DNA from: Parasaccharibacter apium
GTDB lineage: Bacteria; Pseudomonadota; Alphaproteobacteria; Acetobacterales; Acetobacteraceae
Reading direction: 5' to 3'
DNA length: 64,000 nucleotides
NCBI RefSeq assembly: GCF_002592045.1
Contig: NZ_MEJG01000006.1
Location: 23,211-87,210, forward strand
The notes beneath the pieces were generated by a model. The model was not told where the DNA came from. It worked only from the letters and a program-made list of their open reading frames with translations, and searched no databases. Below, piece by piece: positions 26,243-34,027 of this stretch. Position numbers and translations under genes: made by a program. How positions within the stretch are numbered: position 1 is the stretch's first letter; each line of letters opens with the position of its first letter.

Positions 26243-27922
26243 ATGCCACGACATTCTCACACCTCCCAGCTTGAGCGTATAAAAACAGCCATTACGACCA
26301 TTCAACACCGTTATCCCGGCCCGGGTGGGGCCGTGGCGGTCCTCCATGAGGGGGAGGTTATTGCGTGCCAGACATGGGGCTATGCGTCACTTGAACGCCG
26401 AATCCCTTTCACACCAACAAGTTTGTTTCGTATTTGCTCCATCACCAAACAATTTACCTGCGCGACTATGCTCGCCCGTTATAACGACCCCGAAATCCTC
26501 GCCCCTTATATTCGTAAACGCCTCCCCCATCTCCTCTCTGACCCACCAAGCATTGCCCAGTTAGCCCATAATCAATCGGGCTTGCGCGATTATTGGGCTG
26601 TAGCGATGCTCCATGGTGCAGCGATTGAAGGGCATTTCAGCCCTGCCGATTCTGAGAGAGTGATAGCGGGGACGCGCTCGCTCCATTTTATACCGGGAAC
26701 ATCCTATTCCTACGTAAATCAGAACTTCCGCCTCATTTCCGAAGCGATGGAGGAAGAAAGCGGGCTAAGCTTTGCCTCATTACTCCAAGAGCATATCTTT
26801 AAGCCTGTAGGCATGGACCATGCCATCCTCGCCGCCGAGACAACCGCCCTCCCAGACGGGACAACCGGTTATGAAGGCACAAAGGAGGGGGGCTATTGGC
26901 CTGCCCGTAATCATATTTATTGGACAGGTGATGCCGGGATGGCAGCCTCTCTTGAAGATATGATCGCATGGGAGCAGTTTATCGACCAACAGCGTGATGA
27001 CCCTCAAGGCCTCTATAACCGTCTCTGCCCTATTGTACAGTTTGATAACGGCCATAAGGCCCCCTATAGCTACGGCCTCCAGCATGGTAAAATCGCAGGC
27101 TACGACATCACCTCACACGGGGGAGCCTTACGCGGTTGGCGGTCTAATCGGCTGCATTGTGCTAAGCAGCGTTTATCCGTGGTTGTGCTTTTCAATCATA
27201 TGGCCCCAGCCCAACAGGCCGCGGCGGATCTGGCTCATGCCTTCTTAGGTGACGAAGCCGCTAAACCCACCCCCAGCCCTGCACGCTCCTGCCCTACATC
27301 CCCCCATATATTAGAAGGCCTCTGGCTGGATGAAGAAACAGGGCTCTCCGCCCGCATCAGCGCAGCAGAACCGGGGAAATTGCAGCTCCGCTACCTTATG
27401 CTGCCGGAACAGCTTGATATTGTTAATACGCACCTGGCTGAGAGCGGGTCTGTCACACTGCGGCATATCCACGATAAAACCATGCATACAACGCCGCCTA
27501 ATAGAGCGGAAGGCGCGCATATCCTTATGGTTCGCCCAGGGGAAAATCGTCACGCCCTCCTCCGCCCCTACCCCACAACGCCTCAACCCTCCCTAGAGGA
27601 CCTCACCGGCCTTTATGACTGTGAGGAGCTTGATAACGCCCGCATTACCATTACAAACCAAGGGGGCTTATTATATGGAGGTTTCTCTGGCTTTTTAGGC
27701 ACTGGACGGATGGAACGGCTAGAACATTTAGGCCCGGATTTATGGGTTCTCCCCTGCCCGCGCGCTTTAGACCATACCGCCCCTGGTGATTGGACACTCC
27801 ATTTTGAACGCCGCCAGGGAACAATCCATCAACTCCGCATTAGCTGTTGGCTAGCCCGGAACCTGATTTATCAACGCGTTCCTAAAAGTGAGGCAGACAG
27901 CGCAGCGAGAACACATACTTAA
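26243..27922 (+). CDS. Serine beta-lactamase-fold hydrolase, D-aminopeptidase-like
   Basis: A 559-residue penicillin-recognising enzyme. Catalytic Ser66-x-x-Lys69 (SITK), Tyr in YSYVNQN and HGG in ITSHGGALRGWR are visible. The three-part layout, one catalytic domain followed by two C-terminal beta domains (from about residue 345), matches D-stereospecific aminopeptidase DAP of Ochrobactrum and related DmpB proteins, which release N-terminal D-residues from peptides. No signal peptide is seen, so it is likely cytoplasmic. The ATG at 26243 is chosen over an upstream in-frame ATG at 26171, whose residues do not belong to the domain. Confidence 0.82.
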   Translation: MPRHSHTSQLERIKTAITTIQHRYPGPGGAVAVLHEGEVIACQTWGYASLERRIPFTPTSLFRICSITKQFTCATMLARYNDPEILAPYIRKRLPHLLSDPPSIAQLAHNQSGLRDYWAVAMLHGAAIEGHFSPADSERVIAGTRSLHFIPGTSYSYVNQNFRLISEAMEEESGLSFASLLQEHIFKPVGMDHAILAAETTALPDGTTGYEGTKEGGYWPARNHIYWTGDAGMAASLEDMIAWEQFIDQQRDDPQGLYNRLCPIVQFDNGHKAPYSYGLQHGKIAGYDITSHGGALRGWRSNRLHCAKQRLSVVVLFNHMAPAQQAAADLAHAFLGDEAAKPTPSPARSCPTSPHILEGLWLDEETGLSARISAAEPGKLQLRYLMLPEQLDIVNTHLAESGSVTLRHIHDKTMHTTPPNRAEGAHILMVRPGENRHALLRPYPTTPQPSLEDLTGLYDCEELDNARITITNQGGLLYGGFSGFLGTGRMERLEHLGPDLWVLPCPRALDHTAPGDWTLHFERRQGTIHQLRISCWLARNLIYQRVPKSEADSAARTHT

Positions 27923-27947
27923 AGACCCGTTTTCCCACCTATAGGAA

Positions 27948-27976
27948 TTGACGACGGCTCTTTCTCCACGCAGTAT
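27948..27976 (+). promoter_or_regulatory. Putative promoter of the argD-argF operon
   Basis: TTGACG at 27948-27953 is followed 17 bases later by CAGTAT (27971-27976; AGTATA is one base on). It stands about 108 bases upstream of the argD start and just ahead of a structured leader. Assigned from hexamer match and spacing only. Confidence 0.5.
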
Positions 27977-27988
27977 AGCAGCATAGCC

Positions 27989-28037
27989 CCCCTGATCTGC
28001 TCCTTCAGACAGGGGTGTTTTCCGTTGGATTAACGGA
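27989..28037 (+). promoter_or_regulatory. Structured RNA leader (two hairpins) upstream of argD
   Basis: Hairpin 1 pairs CCCCTG (27989-27994) with CAGGGG (28010-28015), with an inner CTG/CAG pairing, and is followed by TGTTTT. Hairpin 2 pairs TCCGTT (28021-28026) with AACGGA (28032-28037). Together they could act as an attenuator or a message-stability element for arginine biosynthesis. The first hairpin plus the short T-tract resembles a weak terminator. Function is inferred. Confidence 0.4.
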
Positions 28038-28083
28038 GAATACGCTATGTGGTGTTATATCTAAGTCGGGGAACGCGTCCATC

Positions 28084-29259
28084 ATGATCGCCTCCATCAT
28101 GCCGAATTATAAACGCTTCGACCTTGCTTTTAAGCATGGCGAAGGCCTCTGGCTTACAAGCACAAATGGACGACGTTATCTTGATTTCGGCGCGGGGATT
28201 GCCGTCTCCTCCCTCGGCCATAGCCACCCTGCCCTTGTCGAAGCGATTACCGCACAAGCAAAGAAGCTCATCCATGTCTCCAACCTCTATCAGGTGCTGC
28301 AAGCAAAAGCCTTAGCGGACCTGCTCGTAGCCCATAGCTTTGCGGATTCCGTCCTCTTTTGTAACTCTGGGGCGGAAGCGAATGAGGGGCTGATCAAGCT
28401 TATCCGCCGGGCGCAATATAAAAACGGCCATCCTGAACGCACGCGGATTATCTGCTTTCATCACGCCTTCCATGGTCGGACATTAGCGACCATCTCCGCC
28501 ACGGGAAATCCCGCTTATTTGGAAGGTTTCGGCTCCCCCGTAGAAGGGTTTGACCATGTCCCCTTTAACGATATTGACGCCGTCCGTGCAGCGATCACAG
28601 ACAAGACCGCTGGCATCCTCATAGAGCCTGTCCAAGGGGAAAGTGGCATCCGTGCTGCAGAGCCTGCGTTCTTACGCGCTTTACGCGCTCTTTGTGATGA
28701 AAAAGGGCTGTATTTAGGGATTGATGAGGTCCAAAGTGGGATGGGCCGTACCGGTACATTCTTTGCTTTTGAACATGCTGGCATTACGCCAGATGTCGTC
28801 TCCTCTGCCAAAGGGATTGGCGGGGGCTTCCCCCTTGGGGCTGTTTTAGCCCGTGCAGATTTAGCCCAGCATCTCACCCCCGGCACGCATGGCACAACCT
28901 ATGGGGGGAACCCGCTGGCCTGTGCAGCGGGCTTTGCTGTCGTCAGCGAAATCCTCCGCCCCGGCTTCCTAGAGCATGTCCGCACAACAGGCGCAGCTTT
29001 TGGGAAAATGCTCGAGGCTTGTGTTACAGACCATCCCTCCATTTTTGAGGAAGTACGCGGCATTGGGCTGATGCGGGGTTTGCGGTGCCGCATCCCTGTA
29101 GGGGAGGTGCTTGAGGCTGTTATGGCAGAAGGGCTCCTCGCCATCGGGGCGGGCGATAATGTATTGCGCCTCGTCCCCCCCCTCATCGCCACAGAAGCAG
29201 ATTGCGCGGAGGCTTGCACCCGCATCGGGCGTGCAGCTCACGCCCTAAGCAACCAATAA
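28084..29259 (+). CDS. argD: Acetylornithine/aspartate aminotransferase family protein
   Basis: A class III PLP aminotransferase that converts N-acetylglutamate semialdehyde to N-acetylornithine in arginine synthesis. Visible are VLFCNSGAEANEGLIKLIRR, CFHHAFHGRTLATISATGN, GIDEVQSGMGRTG with the PLP-phosphate Asp, the PLP lysine in SSAKGIGGGFPLG, and THGTTYGGNPLACAAG. The start chosen is the ATG at 28084; the upstream GTG at 28015 lies inside the leader hairpin. argF follows after 13 bases, which supports the arginine pathway role. Confidence 0.92.
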   Translation: MIASIMPNYKRFDLAFKHGEGLWLTSTNGRRYLDFGAGIAVSSLGHSHPALVEAITAQAKKLIHVSNLYQVLQAKALADLLVAHSFADSVLFCNSGAEANEGLIKLIRRAQYKNGHPERTRIICFHHAFHGRTLATISATGNPAYLEGFGSPVEGFDHVPFNDIDAVRAAITDKTAGILIEPVQGESGIRAAEPAFLRALRALCDEKGLYLGIDEVQSGMGRTGTFFAFEHAGITPDVVSSAKGIGGGFPLGAVLARADLAQHLTPGTHGTTYGGNPLACAAGFAVVSEILRPGFLEHVRTTGAAFGKMLEACVTDHPSIFEEVRGIGLMRGLRCRIPVGEVLEAVMAEGLLAIGAGDNVLRLVPPLIATEADCAEACTRIGRAAHALSNQ

Positions 29260-29272
29260 GGAGAGCAGTAGC

Positions 29273-30241
29273 GTGAGCAACGATTATACCTCATCCCCTC
29301 GGCACTTCCTGGATATTAAGGACCATTCCACCGAGACATTGCGCCATATTCTGGACCTTGCGGCCCATATCAAAGCTCTACAGCAAGAGCGCAAACGCCC
29401 TCTCTGCCCTGGTCTGCCATTAGCCGGACGTGCTTTGGGGCTGATGATGTCCCGCCCCTCCACCCGCACGCGTGTCTCTTTTGAGGTGGGGATGAAGCAG
29501 CTTGGCGGGACGGTTAATGTCCTCTCCCCTGCGGATATGCAGCTTGGCCGGGGCGAGAGCATTGCCGATACGGCGCGTGTCCTCTCCCGTTTTTTGGATG
29601 TTATCACCCTCCGCACGGGGACAGATGCTAACCTTCGGGAGCTTGCCCGCTGGAGTGATGTGCCCGTCATTAACGGGCTAACGCCAGTCTCCCATCCTGT
29701 GCAGATTTTGGCCGATATTCTCACTTTTGAGGAACATCGCGGCTCCATTACCGGCAAAAAACTAGCTTGGATTGGCGATGGCAATAACGTCGCCACCTCC
29801 ATGATTGAGGCCGCCGCACGGCTAGGCTTCTCCCTGCATCTCGCCACACCAGAAGGGGAATTTATGCCCTCTGAGACGGCTGTAAACTGGGCGCGTGCGC
29901 AGGGCGGTGATATTCAACTCACTCACGACCCGCGCGAGGCTGCCGCGGGGGCTGATGCCATCATCACCGATACATGGGTCAGCATGGGGGATAAAGATGC
30001 TGAAAAACGCCATCAAATCTTCCGCCCTTATCATGTTGATGAAGCCCTCATGGCTCTTGCCGCGCCGGAGGCCCTGTTTATGCACTGCTTGCCTGCCCAT
30101 ATAGGGGAGGAAGTCAGCAAGGCCGTGTTTGAAGGCCCGGCCTCTGTTGTGTTTGATGAGGCAGAAAACCGCCTACATGCCCAAAAGGGATTGCTGCTCT
30201 GGTGCTTGGGGGAAGATGACCTCTCCGCTTATCAGGGCTGA
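29273..30241 (+). CDS. argF: Ornithine carbamoyltransferase
   Basis: Condenses carbamoyl phosphate and ornithine to citrulline. The carbamoyl-phosphate motif is MSRPSTRTRVSFEVG (about residues 58-72), the second is VSHPVQILADILTF, and the ornithine-binding motif is MHCLPAHIGEE. The length of 322 residues is slightly longer than usual at the N-terminus. The start is GTG with GGAGAGCAG upstream, 13 bases after argD, so the two genes form an operon. Confidence 0.95.
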   Translation: MSNDYTSSPRHFLDIKDHSTETLRHILDLAAHIKALQQERKRPLCPGLPLAGRALGLMMSRPSTRTRVSFEVGMKQLGGTVNVLSPADMQLGRGESIADTARVLSRFLDVITLRTGTDANLRELARWSDVPVINGLTPVSHPVQILADILTFEEHRGSITGKKLAWIGDGNNVATSMIEAAARLGFSLHLATPEGEFMPSETAVNWARAQGGDIQLTHDPREAAAGADAIITDTWVSMGDKDAEKRHQIFRPYHVDEALMALAAPEALFMHCLPAHIGEEVSKAVFEGPASVVFDEAENRLHAQKGLLLWCLGEDDLSAYQG

Positions 30242-30258
30242 GAGGGCACACCCCTCTC
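30240..30258 (+). terminator. Possible hairpin after argF
   Basis: GAGAGGG at 30240-30246 pairs perfectly with CCCTCTC at 30252-30258 around CACAC, overlapping the argF stop. There is no T-tract, so it may be only a weak terminator or a processing element between argF and hslO, whose ribosome site AAAGGGAGG follows. Confidence 0.3.
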
Positions 30259-30291
30259 CCCTCTATCGGGGCAAAAAGGGAGGATAGGACC

Positions 30292-31278
30292 ATGACAAAC
30301 CCGGTGACAGAAACCACCCCTACAGCCACGACCCGCCCGCAGGATGTACCAGACCTAACGGTTGCCCATGCGATTACGCCCTTCCATCTCGGCCATGTGC
30401 CTGTTCGAGGGCGATTAATTACGCTTGGGCCGTTGGCTGATGCCATCCTCTCCCGCCATGATGAACTTCCAGAGCCTGTGCGCGCCCTTGGAGGCCAAGC
30501 CCTTGCCTTGGTAGCGGCTATGGCAACGGCTTTAAAGTTTAAAGGCTCCTTCTCCCTACAAGTTAAAGGCGATGGACCGGTCTCGCTCTTTCTGGCCGAT
30601 TGCACCGATACAGGGGCGTTGCGCTTTACCGCCCGCATGGCAGAGGACTACACCACCCCCCTGCCTGAAACCGCTCCGGGCTTGCTTGGCAAGGGGTATC
30701 TGGCCTTTACAGTGGACCAAGGGCCAGAGACGGAGCGTTACCAAGGGATTGTTGGGCTAGAGGGTAAAGACCTCGCCGACATGGCGACGCACTACTTTCA
30801 AACCAGTGAGCAACATGATTGTGCCATCCAACTTTTCTCCCGCTTAACAGAGAGCGGGTGGCAAGCGGGGGCGTTGGTGTTAGAGCGTCTGCCCGATAGC
30901 GACCCCGTTGCCGGTAATGATGACCAGCAACATTCCGAGGCGACCATCCAAGACCTCTGGGAGACGGCTTGCACCTTTGCTCATACCCTAAAAGCGGATG
31001 AATTATTTGACCCTGCTCTTTCAGCCTCTACCCTTATCACAAGGCTCTTTGGCACATTGGGGGTAGAGCTTGCCCCGGCGAGGCCGCTCTCCTTTGGGTG
31101 CCGCTGTAGCCGTGCCCGCCTGCAAGGGGTGTTAGAGCGTTTCAGCACGGATGACCTTGACCATATGGCCCAAGATGGGGTGATTTCTATGGAATGTCAT
31201 TTCTGCAACACGGCCTTCACCTTCCCTCGTGATAGCCTTACGCATCATACAAACACACTCTCTGCCGAGACGCCATGA
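30292..31278 (+). CDS. hslO: Hsp33 redox-regulated molecular chaperone
   Basis: Hsp33 is a cytosolic holdase switched on when oxidants release zinc from its C-terminal cysteines. The N-terminal domain shows LVAAMATALKFKGSFSLQVK and GDGPVSLFLADCTDTGALRF. The C-terminal redox switch reads CRCSRARLQGVLERF and MECHFCNTAF, the CxC and CxxC pairs expected. At 328 residues it is slightly longer than E. coli Hsp33. A strong AAAGGGAGG site precedes the ATG. Its TGA overlaps the start of the next gene (ATGA), so the two products are translationally coupled. Confidence 0.93.
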   Translation: MTNPVTETTPTATTRPQDVPDLTVAHAITPFHLGHVPVRGRLITLGPLADAILSRHDELPEPVRALGGQALALVAAMATALKFKGSFSLQVKGDGPVSLFLADCTDTGALRFTARMAEDYTTPLPETAPGLLGKGYLAFTVDQGPETERYQGIVGLEGKDLADMATHYFQTSEQHDCAIQLFSRLTESGWQAGALVLERLPDSDPVAGNDDQQHSEATIQDLWETACTFAHTLKADELFDPALSASTLITRLFGTLGVELAPARPLSFGCRCSRARLQGVLERFSTDDLDHMAQDGVISMECHFCNTAFTFPRDSLTHHTNTLSAETP

Positions 31279-32357
31279 CGGCAGCACACCCCGCAGAACT
31301 CCACCGCAGAGGCCAACCTCTTACAGGGCTTTATCCCGGCTGGGAAATGGGCCAGCGTATTTCTGGCCCTGCGGGTATGGACATCCTAATCCTTCAGCAT
31401 CCCCGCACCAAAGAAGAGGCCTATTGGTGGCTCTCCCCCGATGGCGAGATTTTAGCCTGCCATGCTCTCGCCCTAAGGGGGACATGGCAAGAGGCCCTCG
31501 TCAAAACATTAGACCCTGTCCTCCAACCCCTTAGTGCAAGCCTGCTTGATGGGGCTGCTCCCCTTCCCTCTGAAGATGATCTTTTAAACGAACCTCTTCC
31601 CCTTCTACGCGCTCTTCCTGCACCCGCACGTTTGCAACTGGTGACGTTATGGTTCCAAACCGCGCGAGCGGCGATGCATGTTATCTCTCTTACAGCCCTC
31701 TTAGAGCATGAAAATGAAAGCCCTTTTCCCCCCGCCTTCATCCAAAAGCTATTCCGCACACGTCTAGCCGGGCCGCATAGTCTGGCCTGCTCCCCCTTTA
31801 ATGGGGACATTATCCGTACAGAGCTGACAATCACTTTAGAGCAAGGCATAGCATGTCGCTTTACTGACCCACAGGAAGAACTCACCTTTTATCTCTTCTG
31901 GCCACATGGGGATGAAGGCAACACCTCTCCCGAGACCATTCCACCCATTTTCTACCTTCCCAAAGCCTCACTATTAGTCGGGGAGGGACTCTTTACCCCG
32001 TTAGTACCTACTTTTCTTCTCTCATGGTTTATAGGGACACCACATTGTGTTGAAGAGCTCAAACAAGCCCGCCCCTTCACGCTAGAGGATTACGGCGTTG
32101 GCCATGCCTCTGCCTTATGGGACAATCTTTCCTCCCCGAAAAAAACAACCGAACGCGGGAAGGCTGGACAAATACTCTCTTCTTTCCCATTCTCCTCTCT
32201 ATTATGGGGACAGGCCGCTTTTCTGCGACCTCTAGGAGAGACGCCCTTTACCCCTTTAGAGGATGAGATACACAACAAACCAACGCAGAAACGGGCCCAA
32301 AAGCCCTATCAACCTCGTAAGAAGAAACGTAAAAAAGGACGGAAACGCCGCTCATGA
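31275..32357 (+). CDS. Hypothetical protein with strongly basic C-terminal tail, coupled to hslO
   Basis: A 360-residue protein not recognised as any known family. It begins with a compact region (GLYPGWEMGQRISGPAGMDI, EEAYWWLSPDGEILACHALA), continues through an apparently globular middle without membrane segments or nucleotide motifs, and ends in a 25-residue Lys/Arg-rich tail (QPRKKKRKKGRKRRS), suggestive of nucleic-acid or ribosome contact. The start overlaps the hslO stop as ATGA and its own stop overlaps the next start as ATGA, so the three genes are coupled. Function unknown. Confidence 0.75.
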   Translation: MTAAHPAELHRRGQPLTGLYPGWEMGQRISGPAGMDILILQHPRTKEEAYWWLSPDGEILACHALALRGTWQEALVKTLDPVLQPLSASLLDGAAPLPSEDDLLNEPLPLLRALPAPARLQLVTLWFQTARAAMHVISLTALLEHENESPFPPAFIQKLFRTRLAGPHSLACSPFNGDIIRTELTITLEQGIACRFTDPQEELTFYLFWPHGDEGNTSPETIPPIFYLPKASLLVGEGLFTPLVPTFLLSWFIGTPHCVEELKQARPFTLEDYGVGHASALWDNLSSPKKTTERGKAGQILSSFPFSSLLWGQAAFLRPLGETPFTPLEDEIHNKPTQKRAQKPYQPRKKKRKKGRKRRS

Positions 32358-33118
32358 CCATTACACGCTTTGCCCCCCTCTCGCGCTTATGGCCTTGTTT
32401 GGCTCTCCTCTTCGGGCTGGCTCTCTTAACAGGCTGTGCGCATGATGAAGGTAATGAGACCTTCCCAAAAGCTGATTATAGCTATCTGCCACCACTAAAT
32501 CTAAATGTCAGCCAGATCACAATCACTAGTCAAATCCAACCGAATTATGACGATTTAACCGCACGAAGCCCCAACAACCCCGAGAGTGACCTCCAGCTCA
32601 TGGCGCGTCAGAGATTACACACAACGGGAACGTCCGGCTCAGCGCAATTTATCGTCACGCAAATCGAGATGACAAAACTCTCTCATCATAGTTTTAGCGG
32701 GACTTATGGCGTAAAGCTCACACTGGATGACCCAACCCATCAACGCCATGGCTTTATCACCGCACGCGTCCATCGCACCATTGAGGCCCCCGGCTCTTAT
32801 AGTCTGGAGCGTGACCTCCACACGCTAAACACGGCCCTCATGGATGATATGAATGTCGAGCTGGAATATCAGGTCCGCAATCATCTTGCCTCTTGGTTGA
32901 CTGACGCCACCGGTACGCCGCTAAATGCCACTACCGTCCAAAGCCAAGACCTCTCTAGTACAGAACTCCCCGCGTTGGAGGGCAGCGCACAACAACATGC
33001 CCCCCTCAACACCACGGCTCCTGCTGCCCCTCACCCCACTTCCACAACATATGAGAGCACAACACCGACAAAGTTCCATTCCCCACCGCCGGGTGTTCTC
33101 TCCCTACCACAACATTAA
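32354..33118 (+). CDS. Hypothetical lipoprotein
   Basis: A 254-residue predicted lipoprotein. The signal segment LALLFGLALLTGC ends in a good lipobox, and the mature protein begins AHDEGNETFPKADYSYLPPL. The middle region (FIVTQIEMTKLSHHSFSGTY, VKLTLDD) looks like alternating beta strands, and the tail is Thr/Pro/Ala rich. It probably sits in the outer or inner membrane facing the periplasm. No family is recognised. ATGA overlap couples it to the preceding unknown gene. Confidence 0.75.
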   Translation: MTITRFAPLSRLWPCLALLFGLALLTGCAHDEGNETFPKADYSYLPPLNLNVSQITITSQIQPNYDDLTARSPNNPESDLQLMARQRLHTTGTSGSAQFIVTQIEMTKLSHHSFSGTYGVKLTLDDPTHQRHGFITARVHRTIEAPGSYSLERDLHTLNTALMDDMNVELEYQVRNHLASWLTDATGTPLNATTVQSQDLSSTELPALEGSAQQHAPLNTTAPAAPHPTSTTYESTTPTKFHSPPPGVLSLPQH

Positions 33119-33238
33119 ACCTACCTCCTCGCTATAAGGTGAGTATATGACAGCAGATTCACTTGTATTCTGCGAAGATTTTGCTCACCTTACCGCATCT
33201 TTAACCATCTCTTCATCTCCTCAGGCCCACCCCACACG

Positions 33239-34021
33239 ATGACGTCATCCCCCTCTCACCCCACTGCTCCATCCCGTACTGCGTTATCGCGGCGGGGATT
33301 TATAAGGGGGACTGGTGCGCTTTCTGGCTCATCATTACTAAGCCATGCAGCCCAAGCCCGTGCTGACTTAAAGACCCAGCAGGCCAGAAAAGCAGAGAAT
33401 GATCCCGCCCGTTATGTGCCGCGTTTCTTCACAGCGGAGGAATATCGCTTCCTCTGCCATGCCTGTGAGCGGATTTTCCCAGAAGATGAAAATGGGCCCG
33501 GTGCATTAGCCTTAGCTGTACCGCGTTTTATTGATAAACAAATGCAAACCCCTTACGGGCAAGGGGACCTCTGGTACCTTCACCCCCCATTTGGCAATGG
33601 TCCACCAGAACTCGGCTACCAACTTCCCTACGGCCCGCAAGAGCTGTATCGCCGTACGATCGAACCTATTAATACCCATTGTTTGATGACCTATAACGCC
33701 CTCTTTGCAGACCTCACCACCACACAGCAAGATGAGGTTCTTCATAAACTTGAGGACGGCGTCTTACAGTTTAATGATATTCCCGGGGCTGTCTTTTTTG
33801 AGCAATTACGCACCAATACGTTAGAAGGTGCCTTTGCCGACCCCCTCTATGGCGGTAATGACGCTATGGGGGGATGGAAGATGATGGGCTTCCCCGGTGC
33901 GCGGGCCGATTTTATGGATTGGGTCAACCAGCAAGGGGCCCCTTATCCGCTTGGCCCTGTTGGTATGCCCCCTAATGTTGCCCCCTATGGCCCTGATGCG
34001 CTTCATGATGAGGAAGATTAA
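33239..34021 (+). CDS. Gluconate 2-dehydrogenase subunit 3 family protein (small subunit)
   Basis: The 260-residue small subunit of a membrane-bound FAD-dependent dehydrogenase. It carries a twin-arginine signal (LSRRGFIRGTGALSGSSLLS) and the family core: PRFFTAEEYRFLCHACERIF, GPGALALAVPRFIDKQMQTP, and a Gly-Pro rich region with GYQLPYGPQELYRRT. The small subunit is needed for maturation and Tat export of the FAD subunit, which has no signal of its own. The large subunit follows after 6 bases and the cytochrome subunit after that, the order known for gluconate dehydrogenase of acetic acid bacteria. Confidence 0.88.
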   Translation: MTSSPSHPTAPSRTALSRRGFIRGTGALSGSSLLSHAAQARADLKTQQARKAENDPARYVPRFFTAEEYRFLCHACERIFPEDENGPGALALAVPRFIDKQMQTPYGQGDLWYLHPPFGNGPPELGYQLPYGPQELYRRTIEPINTHCLMTYNALFADLTTTQQDEVLHKLEDGVLQFNDIPGAVFFEQLRTNTLEGAFADPLYGGNDAMGGWKMMGFPGARADFMDWVNQQGAPYPLGPVGMPPNVAPYGPDALHDEED

Positions 34022-34027
34022 CCACGC

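Noticed and set aside
28515..29847. Leftward open frames opposite argD and argF
   Set aside because: They mirror the high third-position GC of the real genes. The sense frames carry all family motifs.
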